Counted from the first letter of the stretch, positions 43,398 through 52,537 are shown. The stretch is 64,000 nt of DNA from Streptosporangium sp. NBC_01755 (GCF_035917995.1 NZ_CP109131.1:7626001-7690000), one strand, 5' to 3'. The notes: a model not told the origin generated them from the sequence alone. A program made the numbers and translations.

Positions 43398-43680
43398 TCA
43401 GGGTTCAAGGAGGGGTCGGGCACCTTGCCCGGCCAGCTTGTCACCGGGATTGACCAACTGGCACTGGCCGAAGGACAAGCAGCCGCACCCGATGCACTCG
43501 GTGAACCGGTCGCGCATGCGCTCCAGTTTGTCGATGCGGGTGTTGATGGCCTCGCTCCAGCACTCCGACGCCTTCAGCCACAGCTCCCGGGTGGGCGCAA
43601 CGTCGTGCGGCACGTACTCCAGGACTCCTTCGATCACCGACAAAGGTATGCCGACGCTTTGAGAGGCGCTGATCGGGCCC
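43398..43680 (-). pseudogene. soxR: SoxR-type MerR regulator, C-terminal part
   Basis: The minus strand encodes the SoxR dimerisation helix and Fe-S region: VGIPLSVIEGVLEYVPHDVA, then CIGCGCLSFGQC, which has the CxxCxCxxxxxC spacing of the [2Fe-2S] cluster, and a short tail. The N-terminal MerR helix-turn-helix is absent: before about 43680 the sequence is unrelated. SoxR proteins sense redox-cycling compounds; this one could not bind DNA by itself. Confidence 0.75.
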
Positions 43681-43682
43681 GC

Positions 43683-43785
43683 CCAGGACCCTGCGGAGCA
43701 CCTGTCCGGCGGATTGTTCGGCGACTGGTTCGACCTCGTCGGACACCATCGCCGCGTCACCCCCGTCCACCTCATCACCCCGTGA
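43683..43785 (+). pseudogene. Short C-terminal fragment of unknown gene
   Basis: One frame ends ...DPAEHLSGGLFGDWFDLVGH, HRRVTPVHLITP and stops at 43785, 16 bases before the SDR start. It has no start codon and no recognised family. It was probably the upstream gene of the SDR operon, cut at its 5' side where the SoxR fragment begins. Confidence 0.35.
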
Positions 43786-43801
43786 CCAGCAGGAAGACAT
43801 G

Positions 43802-44165
43802 ATGAGCACTCTCCACGGCAAGACCGCACTCATCACCGGCGCAAGCAGGGGAATCGGCCAGGCCATCGCCCGTCGCCTGGCAGGCGACGGCGCCCGCGTC
43901 GCCGTTCACTACGGCGGCAACGAGCAGGCGGCCAGGGAAACGGTCGCCGCGATCGAGGCAGCGGGCGGGCAAGCCTTCGCCCTGCAGGCCGAGCTGGGCA
44001 TGCCCGGGGACGCCGAGAATTTGTGGGCCGCCTTCGACGCGCGCGCCGACCGGCTGGACATCCTGGTCAACAACGCGGGCATCCTCAACGACGAGCCCGG
44101 TATCGAGCATGTGACCAGGGCGCAGTTCGAGCGGATCTTCGCGGTCAACGCCACCGCCCCGGCCA
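43802..44165 (+). pseudogene. Short-chain dehydrogenase, N-terminal fragment
   Basis: After CAGGAAG the ATG at 43802 starts a classical SDR: KTALITGASRGIGQAIARRL (TGxxxGIG), the NADP-type region and LDILVNNAGILNDEPG (NNAG). The homology stops near ...RIFAVNATAP (44165), so the catalytic Ser-Tyr-Lys half is missing. The frame runs on into unrelated sequence. Confidence 0.75.
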
Positions 44166-44261
44166 CGACCACGCCCGCGTCCTGCTGGACCAGTACGCCG
44201 GCCCTACGGTCTGGAGATATGACCGGTGCCGGTGAGAGGCGTGAGGTCAGGGTGAGCGCGG

Positions 44262-45224
44262 CTATGGATGCGGGATGTGCCGGCCTGCCACGGCCTCGGC
44301 GTAGGCGGCGGGGATCTCCATCGGCATCAGGTGCCCCGCCCCCTCGAACACGCGCAGTTCCCAGTCGGGCCTGCACTTGAGCAGGTAGTCGACTACCGGG
44401 CGCTCGATCAGCGGGTCCTGGTCGCCCCACAGCAGCAGTGTGGGTGCGCGCACCCGATCGATCGCATCGAGGACGGGTCGCCGGTCGATGTACATGGCCG
44501 ACAAGGCCGAGGCGAAGGCGACGATGGCATCGGCCAGTTTGTCCGGCCGGCCACGCATCTCCTGACGCTCCTCGGTCTGCAGCGCGACCAGTTCGGGCGA
44601 GACGCGCCTCAGGTCACCGCCCGCCAGATCCAGCCCGCCGCCGGGCGAGGTCACGGGGTCGCCCCCGCGTAGCTTGGCCTCCAGCAACTGCCTGCCGTAC
44701 AGGCGCAGGGTGCCGCGCAGGGCCGGCACGGCGGCCAGCAGCGTGAGCCGGCCCAGCGTCTGCCAACCGAGCGCCTCCGGCGTGGTGAGAGGGCCGGGCA
44801 GGGTTGGGCTGGTGAGCACCAGCCGCTCCACGCAGCTTGCGCGCTGTGCGAACAGCAGGCTCACCAGCCCGCCCATGGACCAGCCGTGAACGATCACGCG
44901 CTCCAGTCCAAGCGTGCGGGTGAACGCCTGCAGAAACCTGGCGTTGAGATGCGCCCTGGCCGCGCGGGGATGCGGTGTTTCTGTGTGGCCGGTGAACGTG
45001 CCGGGCAGGTCAGGCGCGATGACCGGCCCGTGGGCGGCCAACAGCGGGATGACGTCCAGCCAGAATGTCCCAGTGGCACCCATCGGATGGACCAGTAGTT
45101 GAGTGGGCGTGTCGGCGGGCCCCCGCGCATGCAGGAAATGCACCCTCGTGCCCTGGAGGTCGACCATCTCACTACGGATTCCCGCCCAGCGCGGCGAACG
45201 CCTGCCCCAGTCGTCGTAACGCAC
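44262..45224 (-). CDS. Alpha/beta-fold hydrolase
   Basis: The 320-residue cytoplasmic hydrolase has an oxyanion region HPMGATGTFWLDVI, the nucleophile elbow HGWSMGGLVS (GxSxG), and late acid/base residues around LLWGDQDPLI (Asp) and FEGAGHLMPMEIP (His). The GTG at 45224 has AGGAGG six bases upstream, which favours it over upstream in-frame starts. The substrate is unknown. It is isolated among fragments, but its own coding sequence is intact. Confidence 0.85.
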   Translation of the reverse strand: MRYDDWGRRSPRWAGIRSEMVDLQGTRVHFLHARGPADTPTQLLVHPMGATGTFWLDVIPLLAAHGPVIAPDLPGTFTGHTETPHPRAARAHLNARFLQAFTRTLGLERVIVHGWSMGGLVSLLFAQRASCVERLVLTSPTLPGPLTTPEALGWQTLGRLTLLAAVPALRGTLRLYGRQLLEAKLRGGDPVTSPGGGLDLAGGDLRRVSPELVALQTEERQEMRGRPDKLADAIVAFASALSAMYIDRRPVLDAIDRVRAPTLLLWGDQDPLIERPVVDYLLKCRPDWELRVFEGAGHLMPMEIPAAYAEAVAGRHIPHP

Positions 45225-45463
45225 AACGCGCCTCCTCGGGTCCCGCGGGTTGACGGAGCCTGGCTGTGACACTACCCCGCCCCGCCCCATCTTCAGAGAG
45301 CCAGGACACACAGGGTCAGCAGTCTTGCCGGTCGTTCTGGACGAGTTACGCGACAGCCTTCATCGTCGCCGCCCAGACCATCAACGACGACCTGACCGCC
45401 CTGCTGACCGGCGACTGGCGCGGACGGGCAAGAGGGCGACCCCAGGACTGCCGCGAACGGGCG

Positions 45464-45709
45464 TCAGTCGCAGTTCGTTGCGCGCTTGCCACCCTCGGTG
45501 CCGCTGATGCGGCCCATCCAGTCCACACACCTGTCCGCCGCGGCCAGGTAGATCGGACCCGCGTAGCTGGTGAAGTAATCGCCGCTGTAGCTGGATCCGC
45601 ACTCGCCTCCGTAGGTCTCCGCGGCCGCGGGTGACGCGGTGGCGAGCGCACCGGTGAGTGCGATGACAACGAAAGCGGCCGCGGTGATGGTCTTCTTGAC
45701 GGGCGTCAT
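45464..45709 (-). CDS. Small secreted cysteine-containing protein, member 1
   Basis: The 81-residue protein has a clear signal peptide (KK, then a hydrophobic ITAAAFVVIALTGALATAS, cleavage likely after SPAAA). The mature part of about 50 residues has three cysteines: GGECGSSYSGDYFTSYAGP, DRCVDWMG and a terminal TNCD. An AAAGGAGAA site precedes the ATG. The next gene upstream encodes a relative with the same YAGPxY...CVDWxG...TNC pattern. I do not recognise the family; secreted hydrophobin-like, toxin or signalling roles are all untested. Confidence 0.7.
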   Translation of the reverse strand: MTPVKKTITAAAFVVIALTGALATASPAAAETYGGECGSSYSGDYFTSYAGPIYLAAADRCVDWMGRISGTEGGKRATNCD

Positions 45710-45749
45710 TGTTCTCCTTTTCCCGGTCGTTTAATGTTCTTTGTTCGGA

Positions 45750-45988
45750 TCAGCCGCAGTTGGTGTCGTAGCGGAACTGGGTGGCCGTGCCGATGGTGCC
45801 GCCCCAGTCGACGCACTCACCGGGCGCCGACACGTAGACGGGGCCGGCGTAGGTGGTGTAGTTGCCGCTGTCCTTGGTCCAGGTGGAAGCGGAGGATCGC
45901 CTGAGGTACGCCTCCATCAGCGTGGCGGTCCCCGGGGTCGTCCGCACGGTGACGACGCAGTTCCTGCCGGTGAAGGAGTTGCAGGTCA
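45750..45988 (-). pseudogene. Small secreted protein, member 2, signal peptide lost
   Basis: About 79 codons encode CNSFTGRNCVVTVRT, a central LMEAYLRRSSASTWTKDSG and then NYTTYAGPVYVSAPGECVDW ... YDTNCG. The last 40 residues align with the C-terminus of the protein at 45464-45709. At about 45988 the sequence changes to a remnant of a different gene on the other strand, so no signal peptide or start codon remains. Confidence 0.65.
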
Positions 45989-46114
45989 GATGAGGTGCTG
46001 CGGCGGCTGTTCGGCCGCACGCGCGCACTGGTGTTGCGGACGCTGAGAGACAGCGTCCGCACGACGGGGGAGATCGCGCGGACCCTCGGACATCTCGATG
46101 GCCTCGGCGAGTGA
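45989..46114 (+). pseudogene. ArsR-type regulator, helix-turn-helix remnant
   Basis: A 41-codon stretch reads DEVLRRLFGRTRALVLRTLR and TTGEIARTLGHLDGLGE, resembling the first helices of an ArsR/HTH_20 regulator up to the turn, then stops at 46114. Both the 5' end and the recognition helix with wing are missing. Confidence 0.5.
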
Positions 46115-46430
46115 GCACGCCTCGCTCCCGCGTGCCGCGGGGCTCGTGGCCGGCGAGCGGTGCGGAAACACCGTCAGGCACCGGCTCACGCCTCTTGGAC
46201 TGGAGTTCCTCTACCAGTCGGTGTGACATCCTTCCACGACGTGAAGGCCCTCGAACTGTCCTCGATCTCGCCGTAACGCTCCCGGAGCCCTCGGCATCAC
46301 CCGGAGCCCCGTGAATCACGGGCGCCCACGGCACCCTCCCGTGGACACCGGCCTTGACCGCACCGCGGGTGCCGCACCGGGTGGAGGTCCTGTACGCCGA
46401 GCCCGCGGGCCAGGCCGCCGCGCTCGCCGC
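46115..46430. other. Gap without recognisable gene
   Basis: No convincing coding region or structured element is seen between the ArsR remnant and the serine hydrolase stop codon. Confidence 0.5.
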
Positions 46431-47792
46431 TCAGCCGCGCCAGCCGCCCTCGTCCACCCCGCCGGGCACCTCCGCCCGCGGGTCGTAGGGGGTACGGGTG
46501 AACACGAAGGTGTTCAGATCCAGGTGGCTGGGCGAGCCGTCGGGCCCGCGGACCACGCGCAGGGTCTCACCCGCGTAGTAGCCGTCCAGTCCCAGCCAGG
46601 TCCCGTCGGCCTGGGCGGTGAACCGGGAGGCCCGGCCGGCGCCGCCGACCGGGTTGAGGGAGACACCGCCTTCGGGCAGCAGCCGCAGCAGGTACGCGCT
46701 GGGCCCCCAGTACCACGGACCGGTCAGCTCCAGCAGGCCCGCGCTGTCGGCGACGGGCACCCACTCCTGGGGCAGGCGCGGCTCGTGCTGGTCGAGGATC
46801 GCCAGCAGGTCGGTCAGCAGGCCGCGGCTGACGCCCGAGGTGGAGTTGGCCATGAACAGCACGCCGACCCTGTCGGACGGGTCGGCCCACACCGTGGCCA
46901 GGAATCCCGGCATGGAACCGGTGTGACCGGCCAGGCGACGGCCGTTCGCGCGGGCCAGCTGCAGGCCCAGACCATACCCGCCGGTCCAGGTGTCGCCGTC
47001 GTCGACGGTCGCGGGTTCGCGCATCTCCGCCACGGTGGCCGGGGCGAGCACGCCGCCGGTGTCACCGGCCACGAACGCCGCCCACCGGGCAAGGTCGGCG
47101 GGAGTGGACCACAGCTGCCCGGCGGGGGCCATGGCGACCGCGTCGTGCTCGGGCTCGGGCAGTAGCACGTCCGCCCAGGGGTGCACGGCGTAGCCGCACG
47201 CGTGCGGCGCGCGCGGCCGGGGTGTGGTGTCGCGCATGCCCAGCGGCCGCAGGATCTCCTCGTCCACGGCCCTCGCCCAGCTCACGCCGCGCCGGCGGGC
47301 CACCAGCTCGCCCAGCAGGGCGAAGCCCAGGTTGGAGTAGTGGTAGCGGCGCCCCGGACGGTGCTTGGCGGCGTCGGGTCCGAGCGCGGCGACCAGATCC
47401 TTGGCCGGCACGCCGGGGGTCCGCTCCCACCACTGGCCCGGCGACTCGGCGCTCAGTCCGGAGGTGTGCGACAGCAACTGGGCGACGGTCACCTCGCCGA
47501 CACCGCCCCCGAGACCGGGGACGTGCTTGGCGACCGGGTCGAGCAGTTCCACCTTCCCCTCGTCGCGCAGGCGCATGACCACGACCGCGACCAGGCTCTT
47601 GGTGATCGAGCCGATGCGGTACTGGGTGAGGAGGGTGGGGGCGGCCCCCTCCACCCGGCCTCGCGCGCCGAACCAGGCCGGCTCCCCGTCGCGCACCACC
47701 GCGGCGGTCAGCGAGGGCAGGCGCCCCTGGGACTGCTCCAGCGCGACCCTGCGCAGCAGCGCGCGAGCCGTACTCTCCAGAACCGGCGACAT
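46431..47792 (-). CDS. Serine hydrolase of the class C beta-lactamase fold
   Basis: The 453-residue protein has the three catalytic motifs: YRIGSITKSLVAVV (SxxK), YHYSNLGFALLGEL (YxN) and LAGHTGSMPGF (HTG, the KTG equivalent). About 120 residues follow as an extra beta-rich C-terminal domain (TGPWYWGPSAYLLRLLPEGG). There is no clear signal peptide, so it may be cytoplasmic, acting as an esterase or peptidase. The ATG at 47792 follows a GAGGAG site better than the upstream in-frame start at 47813. It is more complete than the fragment at 39841-40320. Confidence 0.9.
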   Translation of the reverse strand: MSPVLESTARALLRRVALEQSQGRLPSLTAAVVRDGEPAWFGARGRVEGAAPTLLTQYRIGSITKSLVAVVVMRLRDEGKVELLDPVAKHVPGLGGGVGEVTVAQLLSHTSGLSAESPGQWWERTPGVPAKDLVAALGPDAAKHRPGRRYHYSNLGFALLGELVARRRGVSWARAVDEEILRPLGMRDTTPRPRAPHACGYAVHPWADVLLPEPEHDAVAMAPAGQLWSTPADLARWAAFVAGDTGGVLAPATVAEMREPATVDDGDTWTGGYGLGLQLARANGRRLAGHTGSMPGFLATVWADPSDRVGVLFMANSTSGVSRGLLTDLLAILDQHEPRLPQEWVPVADSAGLLELTGPWYWGPSAYLLRLLPEGGVSLNPVGGAGRASRFTAQADGTWLGLDGYYAGETLRVVRGPDGSPSHLDLNTFVFTRTPYDPRAEVPGGVDEGGWRG

Positions 47793-48100
47793 GAGATGGC
47801 TCCTCCCCGACACGACAAAAGTGTCCCCAGGTTAGTGCCGCTCGATCCTGGAGAGCATCGCCGGCGGCCCCGCCCGGTGCGTCACGGTCAGCGGGGGGAC
47901 GCGGCTTCGCCGGGCCGCTCAGCCCCGGAAGCCGTCGCCGGAGACGATCAAGCGGGTGACGCTGTTCGACCGGCCGCCCGGCGGCGCCCGCTATCGCCGG
48001 GGAAAGGGACTTTCGGCTCTGACCGCAACGAGCCAAGGACCCTGGTACGCCGGGTGCACACGCCACACAGTGGAGGCAACACCACGGGGGAGGTGGCCCA
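47793..48100. other. Divergent intergenic region
   Basis: It contains the promoters of the serine hydrolase (minus) and the Rv1733c-like gene (plus). I see no distinct palindrome or coding segment. Confidence 0.4.
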
Positions 48101-48688
48101 ATGAGGTCCTTCGGCTACCGGATCCGGTGCCGCCTGCGCCTGCGCCGGTTCGACGGCAACCCTTTGCGCAGGCGCTCGGACCGGATAGAGACAGCAGCCG
48201 TGCTGATGAGCCTGCTGCTTTTCGCCGCCGGGCTGTGGCCGGCGGCCGGGCTCGGCCGGCAGGCCTACGAGGACGGGCTGCGGGCCGAGCTCGCCGCCCC
48301 CCACCGGCGGCTGGTCGCCGCCGAGGTCGTGGACACGGTCCGCCCGGCGCAGCCCGGCCTCGGCGAGCGGGCGCGCACGGTGCGCTGGACGGCGGCGAAC
48401 GGGACCCCGCGCACCGGCCAGGTCGTGCTTCCCACGGCGGTGCCGGTCGGCTTGCGCACCGAGATCTGGTTGGATGCCGCGGGCACACCCACCGATCCCC
48501 CGCACAGCCGCCTGGAGACGGTCACGGTCGCCGCGCTCACCGCGATCGGAGTGATGGTGTGGATCGCGATGATCCTGCTGCTCTTCCTGGTCGGCCTCCG
48601 GTTGCTGCTGAACCGGTACCGCTACGCCGAGTGGGAGAGAGCGTGGTCCCTCGCCGACCAGCGATGGCACAGGCCGAAGCAGGGTTGA
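48101..48688 (+). CDS. Rv1733c-like two-helix membrane protein
   Basis: The 195-residue protein begins with an arginine-rich cytoplasmic stretch ending GNPLRRRSDRIETAAVLMSL, which is the actinobacterial Rv1733c signature. A first membrane helix, an extracytoplasmic beta-rich domain of about 100 residues (RTVRWTAANGTPRTGQVVLP) and a second helix follow. The mycobacterial relative is a dormancy-regulated membrane antigen of unknown function. It is preceded by a GGGGGAGG-type site and has no operon partner. Confidence 0.8.
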   Translation: MRSFGYRIRCRLRLRRFDGNPLRRRSDRIETAAVLMSLLLFAAGLWPAAGLGRQAYEDGLRAELAAPHRRLVAAEVVDTVRPAQPGLGERARTVRWTAANGTPRTGQVVLPTAVPVGLRTEIWLDAAGTPTDPPHSRLETVTVAALTAIGVMVWIAMILLLFLVGLRLLLNRYRYAEWERAWSLADQRWHRPKQG

Positions 48689-48689
48689 C

Positions 48690-48912
48690 GCCCTTCGTGC
48701 CGGAAGTGCCCGGCGTACCAGACGACGACGTTGGTGGCGCTGACGCTCTCGCCCTCCCGCACGATCGCCACCGCCTGGGGTTCGGTCGAGCCGGTGTCGT
48801 CGAACTGCTCGATCACGTCGTTGGCCGAGCCCTCCACGTCGAAGTCGAAGCGCCAGTAGACGTGGTGGCGGTGGCGCATGCAGGTGCGGGGATTGGGAAG
48901 ACCCGAGATCAC
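48690..48912 (-). pseudogene. Unrecognised enzyme fragment with HHVYWRFDFD motif
   Basis: The minus strand reads CMRHRHHVYWRFDFDVEGSA NDVIEQFDD and then NVVVWYAGHFRHEGRQ. The first part looks like an internal strand of a larger secreted oxidase-type protein and the second like its C-terminus, with the middle deleted. It overlaps nothing upstream and has no good start. I do not assign a family. Confidence 0.4.
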
Positions 48913-49040
48913 GCGGAGCCGCCTGGCACGCCGCGCCCCCGCCCCGGAAACCCCGTGGCCGCCCCCTCGGCGCCGGCTGTCCCCTCGGCGCCGGCCGTCG
49001 CCACCGCCCGGCGAGGCGATCGCGGCCGCTGGGATCGAAC

Positions 49041-49910
49041 TCAGCCGCGGTCGAGCCGGATGGCGATGTCGAGGACCTGGCGGTTGGCGGGAAAGGCGCC
49101 GTAGCCGTAGTTGACGGCGCCGGTGAGCAGGTTGATGCCGTAGAACCCGTAGCGGCCGGCGACCCTCAGCGTGGCGAAGGCACTGTTGGAGACGGTGACA
49201 CCGTCGCGCAGCGAGCTGTGGACGTCGAAGCCCGCCGCGCCGGTCGCGGCCACGCGCAGGCCACCGGTCGGTACCAGGGTGCCCGCGCCGGCGGGCGACT
49301 GCAGGCTCACCTGGCCGGTGGTGGTGTTCACCGCGAAGAGTGTCGTGGCGGTGTCCGGGCTGAGGTCGTTGTTGGTGTATCCGGCACCTGACAGGCCGGT
49401 CGCGACCGTTCCCACGACGGCCGGCGAGATGGGCGGGGCGGTCAGCGTACGGTCGGCCACGGTCTGCCCGGCGGCCGGGCTACCCGCCGGGTCGTCGAGG
49501 TTGTGCCGCAGGTTCTGCCCGGTGTCGCTGATCACCCGCAGCCGGTTGGCCGCGGGGCTGAAGTCGACGCCGAAATGGTAGCCCCGCAGCGCCACGGTCA
49601 GCTGGGAGACCTTGGCCGCCTTGGCCGGGCCGCTGAGCGTGTAGACGCCGCCCAGGTCTCCGACGCCGTACAGCCTGCCGTTCTGCACGCGGTAGTCGAT
49701 GCCCACGAGCCGGGTGTCGCCGTCGAGCCCGCGGATCCTGCCGAGGTCGCGCGTGCGGCCGGGGGAGCGGATCGCAAAGCCCACCAGACGCTGGTCGCCG
49801 GTCAGCCCGATGACGTCGATGCCGGGCCGCCCGCCGGCCGGTGCCGCCGCGGCACCGGCCGGCACCGCCGTGCCCAGCACCATCATCAGGGCGGTGAGTG
49901 TCCTTCGCAT
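49041..49910 (-). CDS. Secreted DUF4394 protein
   Basis: The 289-residue protein has a signal peptide (MRRTLTALMMVLGTAVPAGA, cleavage around AAAAP), followed by the DUF4394 beta-propeller-like repeat region: GLTGDQRLVGFAIRSPG, LVGIDYRVQNGRLYGVG, DFSPAANRLRVISDTGQNLR and AGYTNNDLSPDTATTLFAV. Members are exported, and their role is unknown. The ATG at 49910 has GGAGAGG directly upstream. It stands alone, divergent from the helicase gene. Confidence 0.85.
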   Translation of the reverse strand: MRRTLTALMMVLGTAVPAGAAAAPAGGRPGIDVIGLTGDQRLVGFAIRSPGRTRDLGRIRGLDGDTRLVGIDYRVQNGRLYGVGDLGGVYTLSGPAKAAKVSQLTVALRGYHFGVDFSPAANRLRVISDTGQNLRHNLDDPAGSPAAGQTVADRTLTAPPISPAVVGTVATGLSGAGYTNNDLSPDTATTLFAVNTTTGQVSLQSPAGAGTLVPTGGLRVAATGAAGFDVHSSLRDGVTVSNSAFATLRVAGRYGFYGINLLTGAVNYGYGAFPANRQVLDIAIRLDRG

Positions 49911-50320
49911 GTGCCTCTCCTTCGCGGCCGGGTGCCGTGTGCCCCCGGACTTCGGCGGCAAAGCCGTTACGGATCGGAGAGACTCCATCACACACGGCGA
50001 CGCCCTGGCCCGCGAAGGGGGGCGGGGAGGCCGGCGTGTCTGCGACCCACCCTGCCCGCACGCCTACCAGGCCCGGCGAAACCGGCGAAACCTCGCACCC
50101 GGCGGTCCCGCGTGGTCGCGCACCCCCCACCGGGCCCGGCGCTCCGGCGAGGGGCGTCACCGGCGGAGCCCGGGGCGGCCGGAGCGTGGAGCGCGTGTAC
50201 GGGCGACAGCGTCTCGGTGTGGACTTATATAAGCCAAACCTGAAATCAGCCGGCCCGCGCACCCGCCGCCGGGCGCTCCCCGGCTTGGAGCAGGAGGTCG
50301 GCTGCGGCACAATACCCGCC
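49911..50320. other. Divergent gap before recD2
   Basis: No gene is supported. It includes the DUF4394 leader and, near 50220-50245, an AT-rich TATATAAGCCAAACC stretch that could hold the helicase promoter. Confidence 0.4.
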
Positions 50321-52537
50321 ATGAACACCCCTCCGGCGCAACCCACTCCCGGCACCGTGCTGGAGGCCGTGCTCGAACGCATCACCTACGCCAACGAGGA
50401 GAGCGGCTACACCATCGCCAGGGTGGCCGCGGGCCGCTCCAGCGACCTGCTGACCGTGGTCGGGCCGCTGCTGGGGGCCCAGCCCGGCGAGTCACTGCGG
50501 CTGACCGGACGCTGGACCTCCCACCCCAAGTACGGCAAGCAGTTCGAGGTGTGGTCCTACACCACCGTGCTACCCGCCACCGTGCAGGGCATCCGGCGCT
50601 ATCTGGGCTCAGGGCTGATCAAGGGCATCGGGCCGAAGATGGCCGAGCGGATCGTCGAGCACTTCGGCGTCGACACCCTTGAGGTCATCGAGGCCACCCC
50701 CGAGCGGCTGGTCGAGGTCCCCGGGCTCGGCCCCAAGCGAACCAAGATGATCGGCGTCGCCTGGGAGGAACAGAAGATCATCAAAGAGGTGATGATCTTC
50801 CTGCAGGGTGTCGGCGTGTCCACCTCGATCGCGGTCCGGATCTTCAAGCAGTACGGCGACAACTCCATCACCGTCGTCAAAAGCGAGCCCTACCGGCTGG
50901 CCGACGACGTGTGGGGCATCGGTTTCAAGACCGCCGACACCATCGCCCAGGCCGTGGGCATCCCTCACGACAGTCCCGAGCGCGTCAAGGCGGGCCTGCG
51001 CTACACCCTGTCCCAGGCCGCCGACGACGGCCACTGCTACCTTCCAGCGCCCAACCTCGTCGCCGACGCCGTGAAGATCCTGGAGGTCGCCGCCGAGCTG
51101 ACCACACGGTGCCTGCAGGAGCTCATCGCCGAAGAAGGCGTGGTCGCCGAGGAGGTCCCGGTCGGCGACGGCACCGTCCCCGCGGTCTACCTGGTGCCCT
51201 TCCACCGCGCCGAACTGTCCCTGGCGGGCTCCTTGCGCACCCTGCTGACCTGCGAGCACGACCGGATGGGCGTCTTCGGCTCGGTCGACTGGGACATCGC
51301 GCTCAAATGGCTGCACACCCAGACCGGCGCCGACCTCGCCGAAGAACAGGCCCACGCGGTGCGGCTGGCGCTGACGCGCAAGGTCGCGGTGCTGACCGGA
51401 GGCCCGGGCTGCGGCAAGAGCTTCACCGTGCGCTCCATCGTCACCCTGGCCCGGGCGAAGAAGGCCAAGGTGATCTTGGCCGCTCCCACCGGCAGGGCGG
51501 CCAAGCGCCTGGCGGAGCTGACCGGCCACGAGGCCACCACCGTGCACCGGCTGCTGCAGCTACGCCCCGGCGGGGACGCCACCTTCGACCGCGACAACCC
51601 CCTGGACGCCGACCTGGTCGTGGTCGACGAGGCCTCGATGCTGGACCTGCTGCTGGCCAACAAGCTGGTCAAGGCCGTCGCCCCGGGCACGCACCTGCTC
51701 TTCGTGGGCGACGTCGACCAGCTGCCCTCGGTCGGCGCGGGCGAGGTGCTGCGGGATCTGCTGGCCGCCGAGAAGGAGATCCCCCGGGTACGGCTGACCC
51801 ACATCTTCCGCCAGGCACAGGAGTCGGGGGTCGTCGTCAACGCCCACCGGGTCAACACCGGCCTGCACCCGGCACTGGAGGGCATGAGCGACTTCTTCCT
51901 GTTCCCGTGCGAGGAACCCGAGGAGATCGCGGCACTGACCGTGGACGTGGTCACCAACCGCATCCCGCGCAAATTCGGCCTCAACCCGCGCCGCGACGTG
52001 CAGGTGCTGGCCCCGATGCACCGGGGCGCGGCCGGGGCGGGCAACCTCAACCACGCGCTGCAGGAGGCGCTGACCCCCTCGCGCGAGGGCATGCCCGAGC
52101 GCCGCTACGGCGGGCGGGTCTTCCGGGTCGGCGACAAGGTCACCCAGCTACGCAACAACTACGAAAAGGGTGCCGCCGGGGTGTTCAACGGCACCGTGGG
52201 CCTGGTCGTCGACATCAAACCCGACGAGCACAAGCTGACCGTGCTGACCGACGAGGACGAGAACGTCGAGTACGGCTTCGACGAACTGGACGAGCTGGCC
52301 CACGCCTACGCGGTGTCGATCCACCGCTCCCAGGGCAGCGAATACCCGGTGGTGGTGATCCCGCTGGCCACCAGCGCGTGGATGATGCTCCAGCGCAACC
52401 TGCTCTACACCGCGATCACCCGGGCCAAGAAGCTCGTCGTCATCGTCGGCTCTCGCCGCGCGCTGGCCCAGGCTGTGCGCACCCGCGGCGCCGGGCGCCG
52501 CCACACCAGCCTCACCCACCGCCTGCGCCGGCCCTAG
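50321..52537 (+). CDS. recD2: RecD2-type superfamily 1 DNA helicase
   Basis: The 738-residue protein has the RecD2 layout: an N-terminal OB-like domain, tandem HhH elements (IKGIGPKMAERIVEHFG and VPGLGPKRTKMIG), then the SF1B motor with motif I GGPGCGKSFT (about residue 361), motif Ia LAAPTGRAAKRL, motif II LVVVDEASM, motif III FVGDVDQLPSVG, and C-terminal YAVSIHRSQGSEYPVVVIPL and LLYTAITRAKKLVVIVG. RecD2 unwinds 5'-to-3' in DNA repair without RecBC. The ATG at 50321 fits the family start, although the nearest AGGAGG is 24 bases upstream. Confidence 0.95.
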   Translation: MNTPPAQPTPGTVLEAVLERITYANEESGYTIARVAAGRSSDLLTVVGPLLGAQPGESLRLTGRWTSHPKYGKQFEVWSYTTVLPATVQGIRRYLGSGLIKGIGPKMAERIVEHFGVDTLEVIEATPERLVEVPGLGPKRTKMIGVAWEEQKIIKEVMIFLQGVGVSTSIAVRIFKQYGDNSITVVKSEPYRLADDVWGIGFKTADTIAQAVGIPHDSPERVKAGLRYTLSQAADDGHCYLPAPNLVADAVKILEVAAELTTRCLQELIAEEGVVAEEVPVGDGTVPAVYLVPFHRAELSLAGSLRTLLTCEHDRMGVFGSVDWDIALKWLHTQTGADLAEEQAHAVRLALTRKVAVLTGGPGCGKSFTVRSIVTLARAKKAKVILAAPTGRAAKRLAELTGHEATTVHRLLQLRPGGDATFDRDNPLDADLVVVDEASMLDLLLANKLVKAVAPGTHLLFVGDVDQLPSVGAGEVLRDLLAAEKEIPRVRLTHIFRQAQESGVVVNAHRVNTGLHPALEGMSDFFLFPCEEPEEIAALTVDVVTNRIPRKFGLNPRRDVQVLAPMHRGAAGAGNLNHALQEALTPSREGMPERRYGGRVFRVGDKVTQLRNNYEKGAAGVFNGTVGLVVDIKPDEHKLTVLTDEDENVEYGFDELDELAHAYAVSIHRSQGSEYPVVVIPLATSAWMMLQRNLLYTAITRAKKLVVIVGSRRALAQAVRTRGAGRRHTSLTHRLRRP

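Noticed and set aside
45741-46046. Plus-strand frame of 101 codons over the small secreted protein
   Set aside because: The minus strand has a clear relative of the adjacent protein; the plus frame is Gly/Ala/Val-rich without domain.
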